From Iris pallida (lineage: Eukaryota; Streptophyta; Magnoliopsida; Asparagales; Iridaceae): a stretch of DNA of 64,000 nucleotides. The position numbers and the translations under genes are program-made. A model generated the notes under the pieces. That model ran no database searches. It had not been told where the DNA came from and saw nothing but the letters and a program-made list of their open reading frames with translations. Positions 1-10,408 of the stretch are shown in pieces; position 1 is the first letter of the stretch; every line of letters starts with the position of its first letter. The stretch spans positions 1,158,995 through 1,222,994 of the forward strand of contig JANAVB010023997.1 of NCBI GenBank assembly GCA_029216955.1. Direction: 5' to 3'.

Positions 1-21
1 AATGCTATATTTTGTTTCTAG

Positions 22-277
22 CTAGGAAGCACAGACACCCAAACATCTGTCTCGTGCCATGCCCGTAGTGCATTGCGTTGGACATGACACAAATAATCCA
101 ATATACACTAGAACATACTAAAGTTGGTGCCGCATCCGTGTCATTGTGTCCGATATTTATGTCATGTTGTTGTGCCTGTATTGAACACGAGTGTCAAAAA
201 AGTATCATGTCTAATACATGTCAGATACGAATACAGGCATGGATACGGTTCTCCAGAGAAGTATCCATGCAACATAG
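22..277. mobile_element. MITE-like element of the GGACACGG family, copy 1
   Basis: The left end reads CTAGGAAGCACAGACAC. The right end, reverse-complemented, reads CTATGTTGCATGGATAC. These are imperfect terminal inverted repeats, and the interior is rich in ACACGGACACGG-like words and their complements. The same two ends occur in the opposite order at 6851-7033, which fixes the element boundaries. A short flanking match (TAGCTA on both sides) may be the target duplication but overlaps the ends, so the superfamily is not assigned. There is no coding capacity. Confidence 0.45.
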
Positions 278-797
278 CTATACGGTGTATGATGATGTGG
301 GATAGGATAATTAGCTGGTAAGTAGTGTAGTATATTATAGTGTTGTCCCAATATTACTTTTTGGGCTAGACTCCAAAAGACCATGGGCTGAGGGTGAATT
401 GAAAAGAAAAGAAAAACTTGTGATGGCAGGGAATATAAGGAACCAACTAGTACAAAAAGAACAAGGTCTACACAAATAAAGAATGAGCAAGGGTATTGTC
501 ATGCTTTGGCCCATGGTGACTGGACCCATGCATGGGCCTAATGTGCATCATCACTTCGCCAACTTGCCAAAATGGTTAACCCCTATGTACACATGACATT
601 CTAACCTTTATATTATCATATATATAAAACTCTCGTCTCATATCCGATATTGAGCTAAAGCTCAGGATTTCACAATCTCCCCCACTCAAATATGCGATGT
701 TCTCATAATTGCTTTGCCCAGTCTCACACCACCCATTAGAAGACAACCACAAGATAGTTATATTAGTATTAATCATGCCCCAACCATGGGACCATCT

Positions 798-964
798 GGA
801 CATGACCCGTGCATGGAACTTAATGTGCATCACCAGCCAATCAATTGTCGTCTCATATTTATGTGGACTAAATACTTGGGGATTCACTATTGTATATATG
901 TTTTTCTTCTGTTCATATATGAATTATTTAGTTTCGTATTGAGGTCCATGCACGGGTCATGTCC
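798..964. repeat. Inverted repeat with perfect 20-bp arms
   Basis: GGACATGACCCGTGCATGGA at 798-817 is the exact reverse complement of 945-964. The arms enclose about 127 bp. A related CCCATGCATGGGCC palindrome lies at about 527-540. Each could be the remnant of a fold-back element. No gene is associated. Confidence 0.55.
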
Positions 965-1301
965 TGACGGGCATGAGAACTGCGGCGTGATTGGTATTAC
1001 GACATTTGGTGATAATAAGGGTAAGATTAATGGATTGAGCTGTATTTGTATTGTGTTGTTACTCTGGTCCAGCCACACAATTTAACCAAGGGTCGTGCCC
1101 TAACTCGGAGTAATATGTGCATAATTCATGTGAGGTGACTTGCACACGAGAGAAAAGAAATTGGGTCTGCAACATTACAACGAAATCCTAATAAGTAAAA
1201 GAAAATCTTAATACCCTGATTAAGCAGGGTAAGTCTGTAGCTGCTGTATAGATCAAAATGCACAAAGTTGAAAGATAGAATACCACGGCCTCCACCACCA
1301 A

Positions 1302-1990
1302 CAACCACAATCAAATGTTGAGTCCAATGGTTGAGGCATTTGGTACGTGAAGATCTGGGTTCCAAACTGTATCCCTCATGAATAATCACCATGATGGGTT
1401 CATATTCTTCTAAATTATTTTAGTTCATTAGAGCCTCTTTGTTTTGGGTTTTCTTTCTATTCTTTAACATCTATATGCAGAAAACTGCCTTTGTTATTTA
1501 TTTATTTAAATTTCCTACAGTCCATATTTTTTAGGGCTGAAAATACCTTAAATTAGGATTTTAAGGAGGCATTGCATAGAATGTATAAGTAAAAAGATAA
1601 CAATAAATAAGGCGCGATGTGGCTAGATAGAATTGAACTTGAGACCTCTTTGGTTAAAAACACATGCATTTGCCAACTAGGCAACCATTCATTTATGAAA
1701 TTTTTGTACACAATAAATTAAATAACCAGATTACTGAAACCTATATAGCATGTTACCAAAACTCGGGCCCCAACCACAATCAAATGTTGACATCATGGTT
1801 GAGACATTTGGTAGAGAAAGTTCTGTGTTTAGAACAGTATCCCTCATGAACAATCACCGTGATGGGTTCATATTCTTTTAAATTGAACTTGAGCCCCCTT
1901 TTTTGGGTTTCCTTTCCATTCTTTAACATCTATATGCAAACAACTGGTTGTTGTTATTTATATAAAGTTCCTAAAGTCCATATTTTTTTC
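1302..1990. repeat. Direct duplication of a roughly 220-bp segment
   Basis: 1302-1531 and 1771-1990 are diverged direct copies. Both start CAACCACAATCAAATGTTGA and share ATCCCTCATGAA, GATGGGTTCATATTCTT, TTCTTTAACATCTATATGC and AGTCCATATTTTTT in the same order. Copy 1 contains a stretch resembling a pol III A box (AGTCCAATGG) and an imperfect B box (GTTCCAAAC), so a SINE origin is possible. Confidence 0.6.
1611..1690 (-). mobile_element. tRNA-derived SINE-like fragment
   Basis: On the minus strand it reads GGTTGCCTAGTTGGCAAATG, then about 30 bp later GTTCAATTC, which fits the pol III B box GWTCRANNC exactly. The first block resembles the A box of plant tRNA-derived SINEs. No cloverleaf can be closed, so it is not called a tRNA gene. 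The 3' end is not defined. Confidence 0.35.
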
Positions 1991-2065
1991 CTCTGAAATT
2001 AGTTAATGTCATTTGATATCCTTTCATGGCATCAAGTGTGATAACCATTTGGTATTTTTCTCTAG

Positions 2066-2372
2066 ATAATCATGGTCGAAGAAGGTATGACTAGACTGGC
2101 TATTCGTAGTTTGACAGCAAGTTTGGAGAAAGAAAGAGAATATGCTTTGCGGTTATTGCTTGAATTTTCATCTGAAGGGGGGTATTGCAGAAAATTAGCT
2201 TTCGAGAAAGGGGCTCTAGTTCTTCTTTCAAGTATGACTACAAATTTAGAGTATCCTACACTGTCTAATTTAGCTGAGGAGATCCTAAAGAACATGGAAA
2301 TGATAGATGAGAATGTAGAGCACTTGGCAATGGCAGGAAGATACCAGCCTTTACTCACCCGACTTTGTAAAG
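2066..2372 (+). CDS. PUB44-like: U-box/ARM-repeat E3 ubiquitin ligase (PUB43/PUB44-like), internal exon
   Basis: This exon encodes about 102 residues of the ARM-repeat region of a plant U-box E3 ligase. Motifs typical of PUB43/44-SAUL1 proteins are visible: VEEG..RLAIRSLTASLEK, RLLLEFSSEGGYCRKLA, EKGALVLLSSM, YPTLSNLAEEILKNME and NVEHLAMAGRYQPLLTRL. In the family, ARM repeats bind substrates and the N-terminal U-box recruits the E2. The exon is bounded by an AG acceptor (2064-2065) and a GTATG donor (2373), and it ends in phase 1. The ATG at 2072 is not the gene start, because the frame continues upstream to the splice site and the family has several hundred residues before this point. The U-box exon(s) lie left of the window. 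Confidence 0.9.
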
Positions 2373-3354
2373 GTATGTCGTTCATCATACAAAGTGAGCA
2401 ACTGAATTTTTTATTTGCATGTAATAGCTCGTCTACCAATCAAATTTATTTCATTAGCAGGTCTTGGGAATCTTATTATCAGATGTTTGTCCGCTTTATG
2501 ATAACACTTATTTTTTCGTGGCGTGTCCATGCGTTATTTTCTTACATTTCATTGTTTATTTTGAATTATATGTTTCACTGGATATGAGATAAAATATGTG
2601 AATTTATGTTTTGAAGTCTGGTGGTGTCAGTGAATTGACTCAAATAAGCGAAGCCTTAAAGTATCTATGATTTCCTTTTACAATTATCTCTAAATTTCTC
2701 CATTTCCTACCTTTTTTGAGAAAAAGAATGGGATAGATCCCAGCCAAATTTCATTCATATCTAAAGTATTATATTCAGCACTACAAGGTTATTTCCAATC
2801 TAATTTAAGCGTATAGCAACTTAAGGTCTGAGGTACAAGTAATGTAATATTCTACATAGTTACTTTTTAACTTAGCAAGTATCTCAACCTAAAATTTATT
2901 TGGTTTCCTTTGGAAAGAACTTTCCAGAAGCAATATGTTTAAGCATAAACTAAGAACATACCACATTATAGAGTAAACAAACTGTAGAACAAATGGCAAT
3001 CACCATTGTGAGTAAGGTTAAAGAAACTAGATCAATGAAGCGGGGACCCTTCTGGTTCATAACCATCTAAGCCTTCTCCCTTCGGAATGGGGTCAGCAGT
3101 GGAGTATAAGCAAGCCCCATAGTGGTCTTGATGAAGTTTAAACCAATCAAATACAATAAAATGCCAAATGTAGAATTGAGAGTGGCTTGTAATTATCTGA
3201 CATCAAATAAAGTAAGAGCCTAGAAATGTTAACTATATAGAAGAAGACATCATAACCAGGTCAAGGAGTGCATGCCTTCTTCATGGTTGACTAGTAAAAG
3301 GCACGGGCACAAATCTTGAGTACAATGGCACAATGGTTGACTAGTAAAAGGTTG

Positions 3355-5165
3355 TGACGCGGGACAAAGACCTAAAGAAATATGATTTGTATGAAATTGA
3401 AAATTTATGACAAATTGGACGAGGAAGCTTTAAATGAAACATGAACAACCAAACTATTATAAATTTATCACATTATAATAGAAAGACAAAAATAATAAAT
3501 AGGAATATCCGATTTGAATAGCGTGTTGGTAACGTCGGAGGTGGAAAATATGACAAGATAGAGAGATCCACTTTAGAGTTTTGGCATCGCACCATACAAA
3601 CTCAAAGTAGATGTCTCATTCTTCAATTCTTTGATTCAAATAACAAGAGTACGACATATATATAGCATTCTAAAGCTTTATTTAGGATGAATATAAATCA
3701 AATTAAACTTATCAAAAATCAACCTAAATTTCTAATGGATAAAAGAGAAAATAATCTCTAGTTAAATTCCTAAAATAAGCAACATAAAGAGAACATAAAA
3801 AATCTAAACTGGTTTTCTGTCATTCTCCTCGACTTCAAAATTTTTACCTCCTAGTGAATCATGTAAGTGTGAAATCCGAGAATTTTGCTCCATGATGTCC
3901 TCCAAATCGAACATGGAGGAGGTCTCTGATTTGGTAGTTTAGTCAACATAAAGACTTCTGAAAAGGCGACGAAATCCTACGACGACAATGACAAGTTGTG
4001 GAGGTGGAAGAAGCAGAATATCTACTTGGCAAATAAAATCGAGCACCTTTATAAATGATGGTTGTCTATGTGGTTCCAAAGAAGAAAAATGATCGTTCCT
4101 ACAAAAAATTATTATTCATGCAAACTATTACAATTATTTGTAATACAGAAATAATAGAAATTGTTTACGGGTTTGCTTATTAGGACACGTTCGAAATATT
4201 TAAAAGACTTAATAGGTTCTTTAAATTCATTGGAGTAAGACCTATTTAATTCTTCTAGGGATGATATATAAATGTTAAAATTGAATTTTGTTTTAAACCT
4301 ACACTTAGTTTCAACCACAGACCTAATTTGTGTTTTAATTATGATAGGCTCATTAGGTTCAACTAAAGGATACTCTAACAATGTGGTCGACTCCAAATTG
4401 AACTCTACTTGCTATTTTAGGTTCGCTAGGTTCAACTAATTGATACTCTAAGGATATGGTTGGCTCCAGCTTGGACTCTATTTGTGTATCAATACTAGTC
4501 TTTTTTTTTTCCTACTATGATTGCCATATATAGCTTTTACTAGTTTTATCACGTTTAGAATCTAGAAGGTACTTAAACTTTTTAATGAATTCTTTAGGAT
4601 CCATATTTTAGTTTTAGTTTCTCCCTAGGTCTTTACCTACAAATGAAAAAATATTCTTAACCTAGAGCTCTGATACCAATTTGATGCGGGACGAAGACAT
4701 AAAGAAAATATGATTTGTATGAAATTGAAAATTTATGACAAATTGGATACGGAAGCTTTAGATGAAACGTGAACAATCAACTCTTATAAATTTATCACAA
4801 ATAATTTTAATAGAAAGGCGAAATAATAATTAGGAATACGCAATTTGGAATAACGTGTTGGTAACGTCGGAGGCAGAAATGAAGACAAGATAGAGAGATC
4901 CACTTTAGGGTTTTGGCCTCGCACCATACAAACTCAAAATAGATTTCTCATTCTTTAATTCTTTGATTCAAATAACAAGAGTACATGACATATATATAGC
5001 ATTCTAAAGCTATATTTATAGATGAATACAAATCAAGTTAAACTTATCAAAACCAACCTAAATTTCTAATGGATAAAAGAGAGAAAATAATCACTATCTA
5101 AAATATTCCTAAAATAACCAACATAACTGAAAGATAACATAAAAAACTAAACTGTTTTTCCATCA
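3355..5165 (-). mobile_element. Small non-autonomous LTR retrotransposon (TRIM-like), minus strand
   Basis: Two direct repeats, 3355-3822 (3' LTR) and 4682-5165 (5' LTR), start TGA(C/T)GCGGGAC and end TCA on the + strand. Next to the right LTR, 4667-4678 reads GCTCTGATACCA, the complement of the tRNA-iMet primer-binding site TGGTATCAGAGC, which sets minus orientation. A purine-rich tract GAGGAGAA precedes the 3' LTR. A perfect 5-bp target duplication GGTTG flanks the unit (3350-3354 and 5166-5170). The internal region is only about 0.86 kb, without RT, integrase or protease. A minus-strand frame (4112-4396) has no recognisable domain. Mobilisation must be in trans. Confidence 0.88.
4667..4678 (-). 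promoter_or_regulatory. Primer-binding site (tRNA-iMet type) of the intron-1 LTR element
   Basis: The minus-strand sequence TGGTATCAGAGC lies three bases inside the 5' LTR (4682-5165). It is the standard plant initiator-tRNA primer site. Confidence 0.85.
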
Positions 5166-6207
5166 GGTTGACTAGTAGAAGGCATGCCATTTTCAAGGTT
5201 GACTAGTAAAAGGCACGGGCACAAATCTTGAGTACAATGGAACAATGCTACAGGATTGTGGTGTAAAACTACCGATGATGGCACCCACACGACTAGTTTA
5301 ATCGAGTATCATCCATGGTTTCAGGTATCGGCCGAAACTACTGAAAGTACCAGAATCGGCCAGGGAAAACCTTATCTGGAGTCTGCAGACAAGAAGACTG
5401 ATTACAAATATTCTCAATATTGTAGAAACCACAGAAAAATTTCTCAGTGTTACCTGTTAGAATTGTCTATGAACAATTTATTATCCATTTACTAGAAGTA
5501 GTTTCCCACGTAGAATTTAGGAAATAGTACCCTTAAATTATTTGAAACACCTCTAAGCTTCTTCCCATCTTTGGAACCTAAACTCACACATCCACTCCTT
5601 GGAACCTGAACTAAGATTCTTCTGCTGCCAATAAGAACAACCTTTGTACCATGACTATCAATATGCATCAATACGTATTTCTCTCAACTCCACATAACTT
5701 CCATGAGCTGCATATAATTTTCACATATCCATTTGTTTGACTTTTGCTTAGATCTCTTAATGAAGAAAATAGTCTCACAGGTGACTGCAGCACGAATCAC
5801 AATTTGTTACTTGAAAAATTCTTAGATGACCCATTATACAACATTCTCCCTCTAGATCTGAAGATAATTCCATAAAACACGGGAGAGAAAATTTTGATAC
5901 CATTGTCTTGAATAGTCAATTATATCTCCTATAAGTTCCTGTTCCTTATTTCTGTCATCTTTTTTATCCTTGTTCCTTTTGAGATCCCATTCACAATAAA
6001 TTACTTAATACAGTTCTTACATAGCTACTACCTAGCTTCTGTCGACTTAGAATTGATCTCACAGTACTGCAGCACCTGCTAACCATCAGAGTTCTACATA
6101 TATTGGTTAATTCCTGCTCTAATACTATAGTGCATTATCCATTCCACATGGTATTGTAGAAGCCAATCAGAAATTTTCTCATGTGAGATAATCTTTCTGT
6201 ATCATAG

Positions 6208-6675
6208 GAACGGAGGATGTTAAAGTGCAGATTGCCATCCTTATTGGGAAGATTCCTTTAACCGACGACGGTAAAGACTACATTGCTAGAAAAGGTGGTC
6301 GGGTATTGATTGATATGCTTTCATCAAGCCTAGAGGGAAGGGAATCAAGTTTGCAGGCGTTATATAATCTGTCAACATTGGATGACAATGCTACTGTCCT
6401 TGTTGATTTTGGTCTGCTTCCAGCACTTACAAATATCCTATTCGCAATGCCAGATTGCTCGTCTGACATAAAGGTTCTTTCTGCATCAACTATAGCAAAT
6501 ATTCTGTCAAACTCGGGGCATTGGGAATTAGCACCTGCAGATAAGGATGGGCATCCAATGCAGTCAGAGTTCATTATTCATAGGCTTCTTGAGCTTTTGA
6601 CTCTGTCATCTGGCAAATGCCAAGCAGCAGTTATTCACATTCTTTGGGGAATTGCTGCTTCGCCACAAGCATCAG
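6208..6675 (+). CDS. PUB44-like: U-box/ARM-repeat E3 ubiquitin ligase (PUB43/PUB44-like), internal exon
   Basis: This exon encodes 156 residues that continue the ARM-repeat array. Recognisable blocks are TEDVKVQIAILIGK, DYIARKGGRVLIDMLSS, GRESSLQALYNLSTLDDNA, TVLVDFGLLPALTNILF, SASTIANILSN.GHWELA, QSEFIIHRLLELLTLSS and KCQAAVIHILWGIAASPQAS. All are characteristic of PUB44-type proteins. The acceptor is ATCATAG|GA (6206-6207) and the donor CAG|GTAAAT (6676). It enters with two bases of a split Gly codon and leaves in phase 1. No stop or frameshift is seen, so it looks under constraint. Confidence 0.92.
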
Positions 6676-6850
6676 GTAAATCCTCTTTCTGATCATTACA
6701 TAGCTGGTTATGACTTGTGAGATTCTCAAAGTACTTGGTGGCGTTTATGAAATGCAGTGGCAAGTCTGAGATTGTGCATGGTCATTATGATGTGCAATAT
6801 AGAGGGTATGAAAGTAGTTGACTGGATCTAATTTATTGATTATACTCTAA

Positions 6851-7033
6851 CTATGTTGCACGGACACGGATACGACACAAAACGGTAAAGACACAGTGAC
6901 ACGGACACCTATTTTGGAGTGTCCTAGTGTATTTTGGAGCATATGTGGAGTGTCTGATACTGATACGTGTCCGTGGAGTGTTGGATACGTGTCCGACACA
7001 ACACAGCCACATTTGCGAGTCCGTGCTTCCTAG
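6851..7033. mobile_element. MITE-like element of the GGACACGG family, copy 2
   Basis: It runs from CTATGTTGCACGGACACGG to GTCCGTGCTTCCTAG. The ends match copy 1 (22-277) in reverse order. The arms CTATGTTGCACGGAC and CTAGGAAGCACGGAC agree at 12 of 15 positions. The interior consists of GGACAC/GTGTCC words. It is non-coding and the target duplication is unclear. Confidence 0.45.
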
Positions 7034-7271
7034 TACAAAAATGACAATGTGAAAATTATCATATAACAGTTATAGATGTATCAAACATTAGATAGAAGCT
7101 TCTAAAATGAACGGGGTTCTCAAACATCTCATACTTTATGGTTGCACACGTCATGACTGTATATTATGAATTATGTGTCCCCATAATGAATTTATTTAAC
7201 TAAATACTTTAGGTTTGCAATCTATACTAAGATGTCCTTTTTTCACGACTCCAAATACTTATCTTATTCTT

Positions 7272-7299
7272 ATGAAATGAAATGAAATGAAATGAAATG
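7272..7299. repeat. Pentanucleotide microsatellite (GAAAT)n
   Basis: Five near-perfect copies of GAAAT are followed directly by GTAACTAC. Confidence 0.8.
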
Positions 7300-7508
7300 T
7301 AACTACATTTCTGTTCCCCTACTGTCAGGGAACTTTGGAAAGCAAGAAATCGTGTATGATCTTGATAAGCATTAGAGAATCTGTGATTTAGCACGTACAG
7401 GTGAAATTAAAACAGATGAGGAACAATCATGCTTTTTCCCTGTATTTAGACCTTAGAGTGAACTACCTCTCTACAACTACTAAACTCAACAATGATTTCA
7501 GTTATCCT

Positions 7509-7596
7509 TGTTAGATCTAATCCTGTTGTCCCTAGTCTTTTGCATAGCTTGTAGTCATGCTTTATTTTAGGAGCCATTAACTTCTCGTATTTTGTT
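7509..7596 (+). repeat. Left 88-bp arm of the cluster (LTR head)
   Basis: It corresponds to bases 1-88 of the 225-231-bp LTR. It stops at ATTTTGTT, after which the sequence switches to the reverse complement of the gag-element 3' internal end (ATCACCC...). It pairs with 11991-12078. Confidence 0.85.
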
Positions 7597-7639
7597 ATCA
7601 CCCTCTAATTCTGTTGCTCTATCTTGTTGTCTCACTTAT

Positions 7640-8525
7640 AGCAGCGCGGGATGTTCAAATTCGCTTTGCACCTCTACGAGTAGAGCTTCCTTCTCTTTTT
7701 CAGGACATTCTAAAGAAAAATATCCATAATTATTGCAATTATAACACCTTACTCTCGCTTTATCGAATCTTCCAAGTTTGCAGCTTTGGCCACGAGCAAC
7801 ACCGGAGGAGCCCTCCCCTTCACGCTTCTTCTCACGTGCCTCTCACTCGGCTCCGGTGAGAAGGAGGTGCTCCTTGCTATGTCGTCGTCGTATCCGCGGA
7901 GCCGCTTCTCATGGACTTTGAGGGGCCCAATCACCTCCTCGACCGTCATCGTTTTTAAGTCCGTCGAATTGCTCTATTGTGGATGCTATCTGCAAGAACT
8001 TCCTTGGGACAACCCGGAGGAATTTCTTGACGATATGGATTTTCTTAACCTTGTCGTCCAATGCACGGATTTGGTTGATAATCGTTGTTAACTTGACAGA
8101 GAAGTCATCGACCGACTCCGTCTCCTTCATGCGCAACCCCTCAAACTCAGTTTTGAGGGTTTGCACCTTAGCCTCCTTCACACGATCGGCGCCTAACTGC
8201 ATCGTCTTCAACACCTCCCACGCATCTTTGGCCGTTTGTTTTTCGGCCAGTAGGAAGAGTGTTTCCTCGGGGATGCCTGCATATATGGCCGCGAATGCCA
8301 TCTGATCCTTGTGCACGTCGATGTTGTTGTTCTCGATAGCGTCCCACACTACTTGAGCCTTCATATAGACCTCCATCTTGATTGTCCATGCTGCATAATT
8401 GCTCGTCGTGAGCATCGATAATGCAGCGTGACGGTGGAACTCTCCTTCGCCGCCATACTTATCGGTACCTCTTCACCGGTGACACTACTTTCCGGAGAGC
8501 GCGGCATGTATTTGGGCACAAACGG
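7640..8525 (-). pseudogene. Decayed gag of the TR-GAG element, minus-strand copy
   Basis: The minus strand reads a Copia-type gag (UBN2/retrotran_gag_2 fold): SNYAAWTIKMEVYMKAQ, VWDAIE, FAAIYAGIPEETLFLL, KQTAKDAWEVLKTMQLG and VDDFSVKLTTIINQI are all visible. A frameshift near 7910-7950 splits it from TVEEVIGPLKVHEKRL. The start codon of the homologous copies is lost at about 8533. Gag normally forms the particle that packages element RNA; this copy cannot be functional. Confidence 0.8.
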
Positions 8526-8560
8526 ATCAAGCACTCGGCCCTTGTGGCTCTGATATCAAA

Positions 8561-8745
8561 TGTAGAACCTAAAGAATAAAAAAACCACACGCGCATAGAG
8601 GAGAAAAGAAAATGTACATGTATTTGGGCATGAATGGATCAAGTACTCGGCCCTTATTGCTCTGATACCAAATGTAGAACCTAAAAAATAAAAAAAATCA
8701 CACGCACACAGAGGAGAAAGAGGACATAGAGCTCGCATTTTCTTT
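8561..8745 (-). mobile_element. Two stacked, partial minus-strand LTR 3' ends
   Basis: 8561-8606 and 8673-8745 both start TGTAGAACCTAAA, the complement of the LTR 3' end. Between them a second copy of the primer-site/leader region (8607-8672, CTCTGATACCAAA) is repeated. This is a local duplication inside the rearranged cluster. Confidence 0.7.
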
Positions 8746-8982
8746 TATTTGTTAGATCTAATCCTGTTGTATCTAGTCTTTTGCATAGCCTGTGGTCATG
8801 CATTATTTTAGGAGCAATTAGTTCCTCGTATTTTGTTTGCCTACTTGGTTGTAAAGCCTATTTAAAGGCAGTCCAAGCAAACAATAAAAACAACAAGTAG
8901 AGAAAAGAAAATGTGAGCTCTGTGTCCTCTTTCTCCTTTGTGTGCGTGTGTAATTTTTTTTTACTTTTTTAGGTTCTATATT

Positions 8983-8994
8983 TGGTATCAGAGC
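8983..8994 (+). promoter_or_regulatory. Primer-binding site (tRNA-iMet type) of the TR-GAG element
   Basis: TGGTATCAGAGC lies two bases after the end of the 5' LTR. The second + copy has a mutated version (TGGTACCAGTGC at about 10891). Confidence 0.9.
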
Positions 8995-9021
8995 CACAAG
9001 GGCCGAGTACTTGATCCGTTC

Positions 9022-9907
9022 ATGTCCAAATATATGTCGCGCTCTCCGGGAAGTAGTGTCACCGGTGACGAGGTACCGATGAGTATGGCGGCGAAGGAGA
9101 GTTCCGCCGTCTCTCTGCATTATCCGATGCTCACGATGAGCAATTATGCAGCCTAGACAATGAAGATGAAGGTATATATGAAGGCTCAAGGAGTGTAGGA
9201 CGCTATCGAGGACAACAACATCGACTTGCGCAAGGATCAGATAGCATTGGCAGCCATATATGCATGTATCTCCGAGGAAACGCTCTTCCTACTAGCCAAA
9301 AAGCAAACGGCCAAAGATGTGTGGGAGGCGTTGAAGACGATGCAGTTAGGCGTCGATCGTGTGAAGGAGGCTAAGGTGCAAACCCTCAAAACTGAGTTTT
9401 TTGGGGTTGCGCATGAAGGAGACGGAGTCGGTCGATGACTTCGATGTCAAGTTAACAACGATTATCAATCAAATCTGTGCATTGGGCAACAAGGTTGAGG
9501 AAATCCATGTCGTCAACAAATTACTCCGGGCCGTCCCAAGGAAGTTCTTGCAGATAACATCCACGATAGAGCAGTTCGGCGACTTAAAAATGATGACGGT
9601 CGAGGAGGTGATTGGGCGCCTCAAATTTCATGAGGAGCGGCTTCGCGGATACGACGACGACAATGGCGAGGAGCACCTCCTTCTCACCCGAGCTGAGTGG
9701 GAGGCACATGAGAAGAAGCGTGAAGGCGAGGGCTCCTCCGGTGTTGCTCGTGGCCAAAGCCGCAGGCTTGGAAGATTCGATAAAGCAAGAGTAGGGTGTT
9801 ATAATTGCAACAATTATGGACATTTTTCTTCAGAATGTCCTGAAAAGGAGAATGAAGCTCTACTCATAGAGGTGCAAAGCGAATTTGAACATCCTGTGCT
9901 GCTATAA
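9022..9907 (+). pseudogene. gag polyprotein (UBN2 type with zinc knuckle) of TR-GAG element, broken
   Basis: The ATG at 9022 opens MSKYMSRSPGSS. Conserved blocks follow in order: SNYAAW.., AIYACISEETLFLL, KQTAKDVWEALKTMQLG, KETESVDDFDVKLTTI, AVPRKFLQI and MTVEEVIGRLKFHEERLRGY. At 9797-9838 there is a CCHC zinc knuckle, CYNCNNYGHFSSEC, with all four ligands. It then ends at a TAA (9905-9907). Two Trp codons have become TAG (9154-9156 and 9196-9198), and one extra base in a T run near 9393-9400 shifts the frame. Only gag is present, so the protein would have served in packaging rather than copying. Confidence 0.85.
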
Positions 9908-10174
9908 GTGAGACAACAAGATAGAGCAACATGATTAGGGGGTAATTGTTAGATCTAATCTTGTTGTTCCTAGTCTTTTGCATAGCTTGTGATCATGTTT
10001 TATTTTAGGAGCCATTAGCTCCTCGTATTTTGTTTGCCTACTTGGTTGTAAAGCCTATTTAAAAGCAGTTCTAGCAAACAATAAAAACAAGTAGAGAAAA
10101 GAAAATGTGAGCTTTGTGTCCCCTTTCCCCTCTGTATGCATGTGTGGTTTTTTATTTTTTTAGGTTCTACATAT

Positions 10175-10400
10175 TGTTAGATCTAATCTTGTTGTCTAGT
10201 CTTTTGTATAGCTTGTGGTCATGCTTTATTTTAGGAGCCATTAGTTACTCGTATTTTGTTTGCCTACTTGGTTGTAAAGCCTATTTAAAGCCAGTCCTAG
10301 CAAACAATAAAAACAACAAGTAGAGAAAAGAAAATATGAGCACTGTCCTCTTTCTCCTCTGTGTGTGTGTGTGTGATTTTTTTATTTTTTAGGTTCTACA
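10175..10400 (+). mobile_element. Extra TR-GAG LTR, tandem to the 3' LTR of the preceding copy
   Basis: A second full LTR (TGTTAGATC...GGTTCTACA) follows the previous one after only three bases (TAT). It may be a solo LTR or the product of unequal exchange. Confidence 0.8.
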
Positions 10401-10408
10401 TCATTTTC

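Larger units (their letters stand above)
1..2065 (+). other. Sequence upstream of the first visible U-box/ARM exon (probably intron)
   Basis: No coding exon of the downstream gene is recognisable here, and no U-box motif is seen in any frame. The first visible exon starts with an AG acceptor at 2064-2065, so at least the right part should be intron. The stretch holds a MITE-like element (22-277), a 20-bp inverted repeat (798-964), a duplicated segment (1302-1990) and a SINE-like piece. I see nothing else that can be supported in 278-797 and 965-1301. Confidence 0.5.
3283..5250. repeat. Short direct repeats surrounding the intron-1 LTR element
   Basis: The word GGTTGACTAGTAAAAGG occurs at about 3284 and 3335 left of the element, and again (with variants) at about 5166 and 5190 right of it. 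On both sides it is followed by GCACGGGCACAAATCTTGAG and a tail like TACAATGG. The LTR element therefore landed inside a locally repeated sequence of about 50 bp. The 5-bp target duplication GGTTG is the first five bases of this word. Confidence 0.6.
2373..6207 (+). other. Intron 1 of the U-box/ARM gene (3.8 kb)
   Basis: The intron starts GTATGTCG and ends ATCATAG, and the phase (1) fits both exons. It holds a 1.8-kb minus-strand LTR element (3355-5165) inside a short tandem repeat. I see no further features in 2373-3280 or 5253-6207. Short open frames in these parts match no family I recognise and are AT-rich. Confidence 0.85.
8750..10171 (+). mobile_element. TR-GAG element, most complete + strand copy
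   Basis: The 5' LTR is 8750-8980 (TGTTAGATC...TTCTATA), the primer-binding site 8983-8994, gag 9022-9907, the purine tract TTAGGGGGTAAT just before 9947, and the 3' LTR 9947-10171 (TGTTAG...TTCTACA). The whole element is about 1.42 kb. Gag is followed within 40 bp by the polypurine tract, so there is no room for protease, integrase or RT. The published class of terminal-repeat elements with only a GAG domain (TR-GAG) fits. Clear target duplications at its own ends are not found, because it sits inside the cluster. Confidence 0.85.

Noticed and set aside
1302..1690. tRNA genes
   Set aside because: A- and B-box-like words exist but no cloverleaf, acceptor stem or anticodon arm can be closed.
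2373..2587. Continuation of the first exon's frame past the GT donor
   Set aside because: The translation loses all family similarity after 2372 and a GTATG donor is present. The next exon completes the split codon.
7786..8305. + strand frames across the reversed gag (and minus-strand frames across 9584-9823 and 11108-11726)
   Set aside because: They are antisense shadows of gag copies.
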